From NCBI GenBank assembly GCA_947374705.1, contig CANCDA010000064.1, forward strand, positions 1-12,354: a stretch of 12,354 nucleotides of DNA, read 5' to 3'. Position numbers and translations under genes: made by a program. Below are positions 7,370 through 12,354 of this stretch, in pieces. This DNA is from Comamonadaceae bacterium. GTDB lineage: Bacteria; Pseudomonadota; Gammaproteobacteria; Burkholderiales; Burkholderiaceae_C. Each line of letters opens with the position of its first letter. Position 1 is the stretch's first letter. The notes below the pieces were generated by a model. That model saw nothing but the letters and a program-made list of their open reading frames with translations. It made no database searches and was not told the origin of the DNA.

Positions 7370-8166
7370 ACGAACCTGTTTTCAGTCTGCACCAAGGCAG
7401 CAGCCCCTTGCTGGTCAGCGTACCCCACGCGGGCACGCACATCCCACCCGCCATGCGCCACTTGTTCACGCCCAAGGCCCTGGCGGTGGAGGACACAGAC
7501 TGGCATTTGGATGTCATTTATGACGATGTGAAGACGCAACACGCCAGCCTGTTGCGCCCTCACCTCTCGCGCTACGTGGTGGACTTAAACCGCCCGCCTG
7601 ATGGCGCAGCCATGTACCCCGGCGTCAACAACACCGGCTTTTGCCCGACCACCGATTTTGAAGGGCTCGCCATCTATCAAGCAGGCTGCGCGCCCGATGC
7701 CGCGCAGATGGCACAACGCCGAGTGGACTACTGGCAGCCCTACCACGATGCGCTGGCGCAAGAGCTGGCGCGCATCAAGGCCGTGCATGGCTACGCCGTG
7801 CTGTTTGACGGCCATAGCATCAAGTCGCATTTGCCGTGGTTGTTTGAAGGCAAGCTGCCGGATTTGAATATCGGCACGGCCAGCGGCAGCAGTTGCGCGA
7901 CGAATCTGCGCGAGGCGATTGCGCATCTGCTGGCACAACAAAACGGCTTCACCTACGCCATCGATGGACGCTTCAAAGGCGGCTACATCACGCGCCACTA
8001 CGGCCAGCCCAGCCAAGGCATTCACGCCGTGCAACTGGAGATGTGCTGGAGCACCTACATGCAAGAAGCCGCGCCTTTCACGCTGGACCCGCAACGCCAT
8101 GCGCGCTTAGCACCAGTGTTGCAACAATTGACCCAATTACTGGCCAGTGTGGTGCCGCATGCCTAA
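7366..8166 (+). CDS. hutG: N-formylglutamate deformylase (N-formylglutamate amidohydrolase)
   Basis: Hydrolyses N-formyl-L-glutamate to glutamate and formate, the last step of the five-step histidine route. The 266-residue sequence is of the FGase family (PF05013) and not the arginase-like formiminoglutamase that shares the hutG name. Blocks seen are VSVPHAGTHIP (17-27, with His21), EDTDWHLD (42-49), VVDLNRPPDG (71-80), LFDGHSIKS (146-154, with His150), RFKGGYITRHYG (202-213) and VQLEMCWSTYM. His and Glu residues in these blocks are probable zinc ligands and catalytic groups. The ATG at 7366 overlaps the hutI stop by 4 nt. Pairing with hutF fits the chemistry, because HutF makes its substrate. 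Confidence 0.94.
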   Translation: MNEPVFSLHQGSSPLLVSVPHAGTHIPPAMRHLFTPKALAVEDTDWHLDVIYDDVKTQHASLLRPHLSRYVVDLNRPPDGAAMYPGVNNTGFCPTTDFEGLAIYQAGCAPDAAQMAQRRVDYWQPYHDALAQELARIKAVHGYAVLFDGHSIKSHLPWLFEGKLPDLNIGTASGSSCATNLREAIAHLLAQQNGFTYAIDGRFKGGYITRHYGQPSQGIHAVQLEMCWSTYMQEAAPFTLDPQRHARLAPVLQQLTQLLASVVPHA

Positions 8167-9556
8167 GGTCGTCAGCCAGTTTTGGGCGCCCCAGGCTTGG
8201 CTTGCGGGGGGCTGGCGCAGCGAGGTGGTGCTGAGTGTGGACGCCAGCGGATGTTGGTCTGAGATCGTGGCCGACACCGGGCCCGCACAGGGCGACATGC
8301 AGCGCTTGGCTGCGCCCGTGCTGCCGGGTTTGGTCAACGCGCACAGCCATGCGTTTCAGCGTGCTTTTGCAGGACTTTCGGAGCGCCGCCAGGGCGAGGC
8401 GGACAATTTTTGGTCCTGGCGTGATCGCATGTACCGCGTGGCGCAGCGGGTCACGCCCGCGCAGCTCCAAGCCATTGCGGCCCAGCTCTATGCCGAGTTG
8501 CTGGAGGGTGGCTACACCCAAGTGTGTGAGTTTCATTACCTGCACCACGCGCCCCAAGGTCAGACCTACGCCGACCCCTTCACCATGACCTGGGCCTTGA
8601 CGCAGGCAGCGGCTCAAGCGGGCCTGGGCTTGACGCTGCTACCCGTGTTGTACGAGCGCGCAGGCTTTGCCGCCCCGGCCTTGCGCGCGGATCAACAGCG
8701 CTTTGCCAGCGACCCCGACTTTGTGCTGCGCTTGATGAACGCCGTCAACGCGGCGCGCCTGCCACGGGTCAATACCGGGGCCGCCATCCATTCGCTGCGT
8801 GCCGCCAGCGCACCGTCTGTTCACCGGCTCAAAGATTTGCTCAGCAATACCGATGCTCCCGTCCACATCCATGTGGCAGAACAAAGGGCCGAGGTGGACG
8901 ACTGCCTGGCCACCACCGGGCAAAGACCGGTGCAGTGGCTGTGCGAACAAGGTCTGCTAGACGCACGTTGGCAGCTGGTACACGCCACGCACACCACAGT
9001 GCAGGAAATCGAAGCCGTGGCCGCTGCAGGCGCGCAACTGGTGATCTGCCCCAGCACCGAGGCCAACTTGGGCGACGGCTTAACGGACGTGGCGCAATGG
9101 TTGCGTGCCGGTGTTGGCCTGGCCGTGGGCTCGGACAGCCATGTCTGCCGCACCTGGCGCGAAGAGCTGCGCTGGCTGGAATACGGCCAGCGCCTGCGCT
9201 TGCAAGAGCGCAATGTGTGTGCCGCACCCGCCCAAGGCCAAGCGTCCACCGCACATCGTTTGTTTGAAGCGGTGCTGCACGGTGGTGGCCGCGCAGCGGG
9301 CCTGAGCCAGACCGGCTTGTGCGTGGGCGCACGCGCCGACATGGTGGTGTTGGACGGTCAATGCCCCGGTTTGCTGGGCGTACCCGCACCCTACACCCTA
9401 GACGCCCTGGTGTTCGCTGCTGACACGGCGGCGATTGATGCGGTGTATGTGGCGGGGCAACAGGTGGTCAAGCAGGGCGTGCATATGTCTCGATCAGTGA
9501 TTGCACAGCCCTATGTGCAAACCATGCAAGCGCTGTGGGTGGAGAGTGGTGTGTGA
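8159..9556 (+). CDS. hutF: N-formimino-L-glutamate deiminase
   Basis: Converts N-formimino-L-glutamate to N-formyl-L-glutamate and ammonia, feeding HutG. The 465-residue protein is an amidohydrolase-superfamily enzyme close in plan to guanine/cytosine deaminases. Metal-binding motifs are intact: NAHSHAFQRA with His62 and His64, HIHVAEQ with His236 and His238, HATHT with His275/His278, and GSDSHV with Asp326. DNFWSWRDRMY (82-92) is a HutF hallmark near the active site. The ATG at 8159 overlaps the hutG stop codon by 8 nt; the in-frame ATG at 8147 would add four non-conserved residues and cannot be fully excluded. It is the last gene of the plus-strand operon and converges on an unrelated ATPase gene 56 nt away. 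Confidence 0.95.
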   Translation: MPKVVSQFWAPQAWLAGGWRSEVVLSVDASGCWSEIVADTGPAQGDMQRLAAPVLPGLVNAHSHAFQRAFAGLSERRQGEADNFWSWRDRMYRVAQRVTPAQLQAIAAQLYAELLEGGYTQVCEFHYLHHAPQGQTYADPFTMTWALTQAAAQAGLGLTLLPVLYERAGFAAPALRADQQRFASDPDFVLRLMNAVNAARLPRVNTGAAIHSLRAASAPSVHRLKDLLSNTDAPVHIHVAEQRAEVDDCLATTGQRPVQWLCEQGLLDARWQLVHATHTTVQEIEAVAAAGAQLVICPSTEANLGDGLTDVAQWLRAGVGLAVGSDSHVCRTWREELRWLEYGQRLRLQERNVCAAPAQGQASTAHRLFEAVLHGGGRAAGLSQTGLCVGARADMVVLDGQCPGLLGVPAPYTLDALVFAADTAAIDAVYVAGQQVVKQGVHMSRSVIAQPYVQTMQALWVESGV

Positions 9557-9568
9557 TGTAGCCACTGA

Positions 9569-9593
9569 TCTGGCCATGAGGCGCAAGGCCAGA
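9569..9593. terminator. Possible hairpin terminator between hutF and the AAA+ ATPase gene
   Basis: Perfect 7-bp arms TCTGGCC (9569-9575) and GGCCAGA (9587-9593) surround an 11-nt loop. It lies 12 nt after the hutF stop and 19 nt after the end of the convergent ATPase gene, where a shared bidirectional terminator would be expected. No T tract follows on either strand, so it is not a textbook intrinsic terminator. Confidence 0.4.
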
Positions 9594-9612
9594 ACTGTGT
9601 CAAACAAAGTCG

Positions 9613-10770
9613 CTACCGCTGTAGCGCAACCGCAATATCCGTGAGCGCAATCACCTCCACCTGCTCTGAGAACGCGTAGCGCTTGTCCACCTGTGCCACG
9701 ATGAATGTGGCGGTGGGTTTTAAATCTTGCATCGCATTGTGAAAGCCTTGAGTGACTTTGGGTGCTGACGAAGATTTGATTTCGAAGCAAATGGTTTGGC
9801 TGCCGTGTTGCACCACCACATCCATCTCCGCCCCTGCTGCTGTGCGGTAGAACATCACCTCTGCGCCGCGCGGCGCGAGTTGGCTGATGTGTTCCAGTAC
9901 AAAACCCTCCCATGAGTAGCCCATCATGGGGTGGGACAGCAAGTCGTTCATGGTGTTGATGCCGAGTAAGGCATGCAGCAAACCCGAGTCTCGCAGGTAG
10001 GTTTTGGGTGTTTTAACCAAGCGCTTGTTCAGGTTGACATGCATGGGCTGCAAGCGGCGCAACATGCGGGCGGCCTCCAGCAAATCTAGGTAACGTCCCA
10101 CGGTGGGCACGCTGGTGCCCATGCTGCTGGCCAGCTGGCTCATGTTGGTGAGCTGGCTATGGCTGTTGGCCACCATGCGCCAAAAACGTTGCAAGGTAGG
10201 GGCGGCCACCTGCACGCCAAACTGCGGCAGGTCGCGCTCCAACAGCAAGCGCATAAAGTCCAGCCGCCATTCAAAAGAGTCTTCGTCAGTGGCAGACGTG
10301 AAACTCTCTGGAAAACCGCCGCGCAGCCATAACTGCTGTTGGCGTGCAAAAGTGGGCTCAATTTCTTGCACCAGCAGGCCACCCAGTTCTACCGTGGCCA
10401 AGCGGCCCGCCAGCGACTCGGCACTTTGTTTGAGCAGAGAAAACGAGGCCGAGCCCAGCAACAAAAACCGGCCTTTGCTGCGGTCACGGTCAATCTCTGG
10501 GCGCAGGTGGCGAAAAATATCGGGCGTGTATTGCACCTCGTCCAGCACGATCAGAGCGTCGGGATGGGTTTTGAAAAACACATTCGGGTCGGCAAGGCGT
10601 GCGCGGTCGCGTTCGTCTTGCAAGTCCAGGTAAACGCACTCACGCTGGCTCATGGCCGCCAGTTGCTTGGCCAAGGTGGTCTTACCCACTTGGCGTGGGC
10701 CGAGCACGGCCACGGCGGGGGAGCGGCGCAGGGCGGCGGCTATTTGGGCTAAGGCACTTCGTTGGTACAT
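9613..10770 (-). CDS. AAA+ ATPase with DUF4143 C-terminal domain
   Basis: A 385-residue protein of the widespread, mostly uncharacterised ATP-binding AAA_14/DUF4143 family. Residues 1-130 are the ATPase: Walker A GPRQVGKTT (24-32), Walker B LIVLDEVQ (73-80) and sensor GSASF (106-110). The middle (about 190-245) includes a predicted winged helix, SQLASSMGTSVPTVGRYLDL (211-230). The end (about 255-385) is the DUF4143 part, with SWEGFVLEH (286-294) and a nuclease-fold-like pattern: Asp317 in AGAEMDVV, then FEIKSS (329-334). That pattern resembles PD-(D/E)XK, but catalysis is not shown. No toxin, partner or transposase gene adjoins it. It converges on hutF and is unlikely to belong to the hut pathway. 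Function unknown. Confidence 0.85.
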   Translation of the reverse strand: MYQRSALAQIAAALRRSPAVAVLGPRQVGKTTLAKQLAAMSQRECVYLDLQDERDRARLADPNVFFKTHPDALIVLDEVQYTPDIFRHLRPEIDRDRSKGRFLLLGSASFSLLKQSAESLAGRLATVELGGLLVQEIEPTFARQQQLWLRGGFPESFTSATDEDSFEWRLDFMRLLLERDLPQFGVQVAAPTLQRFWRMVANSHSQLTNMSQLASSMGTSVPTVGRYLDLLEAARMLRRLQPMHVNLNKRLVKTPKTYLRDSGLLHALLGINTMNDLLSHPMMGYSWEGFVLEHISQLAPRGAEVMFYRTAAGAEMDVVVQHGSQTICFEIKSSSAPKVTQGFHNAMQDLKPTATFIVAQVDKRYAFSEQVEVIALTDIAVALQR

Positions 10771-10775
10771 GCTGC

Positions 10776-10800
10776 AATTTTAACGAACACCATTAAAATT
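10776..10800. promoter_or_regulatory. AT-rich inverted repeat before the AAA+ ATPase gene (operator candidate)
   Basis: Perfect 8-bp arms AATTTTAA (10776-10783) and TTAAAATT (10793-10800) flank a 9-nt spacer, CGAACACCA. The arm-to-arm distance is 17 bp, which suits a dimeric DNA-binding protein on one helix face. It covers the candidate promoter of the ATPase gene, so a bound protein would repress it. Which protein binds is not known; the ATPase's own winged helix is one possibility (inference). Confidence 0.5.
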
Positions 10801-10804
10801 ACAA
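10777..10804 (-). promoter_or_regulatory. Candidate promoter of the AAA+ ATPase gene, possibly leaderless
   Basis: On the minus strand TTGTAA (10804-10799, 4 of 6 matches) and TAAAAT (10782-10777, 5 of 6) are separated by 16 bp. The expected transcription start, 6 to 7 nt beyond the -10 box, falls at or beside the A of the ATG at 10770. No Shine-Dalgarno is present between them, so a leaderless mRNA is plausible. Confidence 0.45.
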
Positions 10805-10875
10805 TAACAATTCCACCTTGTCTGGTGCATGTGCAAGCCAAATGGGTGTTGGCGCCAGGCGCTGAGCCGGAACAT
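10801..10875. other. Intergenic gap between the ATPase gene and the Bug receptor gene
   Basis: The short gap between the two minus-strand genes holds the upstream part of the ATPase promoter and, beyond it, a GC-rich stretch around 10850-10862 with the short palindrome GCGCCAGGCGC. Its arms are too close to make a good hairpin and no T tract follows, so I see no convincing terminator for the receptor gene. Confidence 0.4.
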
Positions 10876-11865
10876 TCACTCCAACTCAATCCGCCGCTGA
10901 CTCACCACTTTGCGCAGGTTCTCAATATCGCGCTCCACGCGGGCCTGAAACTCAGCCGGAGAACTGGCCCGCGGGCTGCCGCCCAAGGCGATCAATTTCT
11001 GCTTCACCTCGGGTTGCTCCAGCACGGTGCGCAGGGCTTTGTTGAGCTTGTCCACAATCGCCGTTGGCGTGTTCGCCGGGGCCGCAATGCCCAGCCAGGA
11101 TTCAAACACCAGACCCGGCAGCAAGTCGGCCACGGCGGGCACGCCGGGCAGGTTGCTGGCGCCTGCCGGTGAGGTCACCGCCAAGGCGCGCACGCGCTGG
11201 TCTTTGAGCAGGGCGGCAGTGAGCGTCATGGTGTCGATCATCACGTCCACCCGCCCGGCCAGCAGCTCGGTCATGGGGCCGGTGCCGCCCTTGAAAGGCA
11301 CATGAATGAGGTTGATGTTGGCCTCACTCACCAGCCACTCGCCAATCAAATGCGGGGCCGTGCCCACGCCGGAGGTGGCGTAGCTGTATTTGCCGGGTTC
11401 GGCTTTGGCGCGCTGCAACAGATCGGCGAAGGACTTGAGCGTTGAGCCCGGTGCCACGCTGAGCGCCAGCGGGTAGGTGGTGATCGTTGAGACCCAGGCG
11501 AAGTCTTTCACCGGATGAAAGGGCAGGCTCTTTTTCATGGCCGCGCCGCTGGCGTGGCCGCTGGGCAGCAGCACCAGGGTGTAGCCGTCGGGCGCGGCCT
11601 TGACGGCCATCTCGGCGGCGATGTTGCCGCCCGCGCCGGGCTTGTTGTCCACCACCACGTTCTGGCCCAGCAACTCACCCAAAGGCTGGGCTACCAGACG
11701 CGCCACGATGTCGGAGCCGCCACCGGGGGCAAAGCCGAGCAGCAGACGGATGGGCTTGCGCGGGTAGTCGATATCGGTCTGGGCGAAGGCGGAGGGCAGC
11801 CCTGTGAGGCTCAACAAAAGGGCGGTCAGAAATGGACGACGTGAACGCCAAGTGAAATGTGCCAT
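10876..11865 (-). CDS. Tripartite tricarboxylate transporter substrate-binding protein (Bug/TctC family)
   Basis: A 329-residue periplasmic receptor. Residues 1-28 form a Sec signal peptide (RRPFLTALLLSLTGLPSAFA with cleavage before QTDIDYP). The mature protein has the Bug pattern: YPRKPIRLLLGFAPGGGSDI with the anion-binding PGGGSD loop, VVVDNKPGAGGNIAAE, APDGYTLVLLPSGH, and a second-lobe region GVGTAPHLIGEWL followed by HVPFKGGTGPMTELLAGRVD. Such proteins bind carboxylates and related small ligands; many are orphans without linked TctA/TctB membrane genes, as here within the window. The ATG at 11865 is chosen because AAAGGA precedes it by 8 nt; an in-frame ATG at 11889 has no such site. It starts 33 nt after the fumarylacetoacetate hydrolase-family gene and is probably co-transcribed with it. 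The ligand is unknown. Confidence 0.92.
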   Translation of the reverse strand: MAHFTWRSRRPFLTALLLSLTGLPSAFAQTDIDYPRKPIRLLLGFAPGGGSDIVARLVAQPLGELLGQNVVVDNKPGAGGNIAAEMAVKAAPDGYTLVLLPSGHASGAAMKKSLPFHPVKDFAWVSTITTYPLALSVAPGSTLKSFADLLQRAKAEPGKYSYATSGVGTAPHLIGEWLVSEANINLIHVPFKGGTGPMTELLAGRVDVMIDTMTLTAALLKDQRVRALAVTSPAGASNLPGVPAVADLLPGLVFESWLGIAAPANTPTAIVDKLNKALRTVLEQPEVKQKLIALGGSPRASSPAEFQARVERDIENLRKVVSQRRIELE

Positions 11866-11873
11866 GGGTGAAG

Positions 11874-11879
11874 TCCTTT
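11874..11879 (-). promoter_or_regulatory. Ribosome-binding site that fixes the Bug receptor start
   Basis: AAAGGA on the minus strand lies 8 nt before the ATG at 11865, and downstream of the alternative ATG at 11889, which it rules against. Confidence 0.7.
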
Positions 11880-11898
11880 TGTGAGTCATCGGCCAACT

Positions 11899-12354
11899 TT
11901 ACTCGTCCCGAATGCCGTTGCGCAGAATGCCAATGGCGTCCACTTCGATCTCCACCACATCACCCGGTTTCATGAACAGTTGTGGCGTGCGTTTGTTGCC
12001 CACGCCGCCGGGCGTGCCAGTCACGATCACATCACCGGCCTGCAAGGGCGTGAAGGCCGAAATGTAGGCGATCTGGCGCGGGATGCTGTGGATCATCATG
12101 TCGGTGGTGGTGCGCTGCAGCTCTACGCCGTTCAGACGGGTTGTCAGCGTCATTTTCTGGTCGGGGGCAATTTCATCGGCCGTCACCATCCAGGGCCCAA
12201 AGCCCCCGGTGCGCCAGAAGTTCTTGCCTGCCGTCCACTGTGTGGTGTTGACCTGCCAGTCGCGGATGCTGCCATCGTTGTAGCAGCTGTACCCGGCAAT
12301 GTGGCTCCAGGCATCGGCCTCGCTGATGCGCCGACCGCCCTGGCCAATGATGAT
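11899..12354 (-). CDS. Fumarylacetoacetate hydrolase family protein (3' part only)
   Basis: The frame is open from the right edge to a TAA at 11899, giving the last 151 residues; the ATG at 12189 is internal, because family sequence continues upstream of it. Visible blocks are IGQGGRRISEADAWSHIAGY, then CYNDGSIRDWQ, the substrate-loop stretch GKNFWRTGGFGPWMVTADE, and the late motifs IAYISAFTPLQAGDVIVTGT followed by PGGVG. These are typical of the FAH branch that includes ureidoglycolate lyase-like and 2-keto-4-pentenoate or oxopentenedioate-type hydrolases acting on C-C bonds or acylpyruvates with a divalent metal. The metal-binding Glu/Asp cluster lies outside the window. Substrate cannot be assigned. 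It is immediately upstream of the Bug receptor gene, which suggests both serve uptake and breakdown of one organic acid (inference). Confidence 0.88.
   Translation of the reverse strand: MIIGQGGRRISEADAWSHIAGYSCYNDGSIRDWQVNTTQWTAGKNFWRTGGFGPWMVTADEIAPDQKMTLTTRLNGVELQRTTTDMMIHSIPRQIAYISAFTPLQAGDVIVTGTPGGVGNKRTPQLFMKPGDVVEIEVDAIGILRNGIRDE

Noticed and set aside
10850..10862. Intrinsic terminator after the Bug receptor gene
   Set aside because: The GC-rich palindrome has almost no loop and is not followed by a T tract.
9557..10875. Toxin-antitoxin or defence island around the AAA+ ATPase
   Set aside because: No partner gene, transposase or recombinase is present beside it; both neighbours are ordinary metabolic or transport genes.
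1..12354. CRISPR arrays, tRNA or rRNA genes, insertion sequences
   Set aside because: No repeated spacer pattern, no RNA gene signature and no transposase or terminal inverted repeats were seen.

Overview
The window is GC-rich, with short intergenic gaps. Its gene types (a Bug-family periplasmic receptor, a type 2 PyrF, and the HutF/HutG five-step histidine route) suggest a betaproteobacterium, probably of the Comamonadaceae. This placement is inferred from gene content and style; no species is identified.

Layout. At the left edge is the 3' end of pyrF (+ strand), which converges on a minus-strand operon. Read in its own direction, that operon is hutU (urocanase) followed by a periplasmic receptor, a permease and an ATPase of an SsuABC/TauABC/NMT1-type ABC transporter. 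A 114-bp divergent control region separates hutU from a plus-strand operon, hutC-hutD-hutI-hutG-hutF, whose genes overlap by 4 to 8 nt at every junction. Converging on hutF is a solitary AAA+ ATPase of the DUF4143 type (- strand). Beyond it, also on the minus strand, are a Bug/TctC-type periplasmic receptor and the 3' part of a fumarylacetoacetate-hydrolase-family gene that runs off the right edge.

How the genes work together. HutU, HutI, HutF and HutG cover every step from urocanate to glutamate: urocanate to imidazolonepropionate, to N-formiminoglutamate, to N-formylglutamate plus ammonia, to glutamate plus formate. HutC (GntR/UTRA) is the expected urocanate-responsive repressor, and HutD is a cupin-like accessory protein. 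The divergent region holds a near-perfect 24-bp palindrome that occupies candidate sigma70 promoters for both operons, so one repressor site probably controls enzymes, transporter and repressor together.

The most notable points are these. The hut regulon carries an NMT1/sulfonate-type ABC importer where the better-known hut importers are of other families. The histidase gene hutH is absent from the window, although the ends of both hut operons are visible, which suggests that urocanate (or a related imidazole) may be an imported substrate. The AAA+/DUF4143 gene has an AT-rich inverted repeat and a promoter placed so close to its ATG that the mRNA may be leaderless. No CRISPR array, tRNA, rRNA, insertion sequence or clearly new defence-like system was seen.
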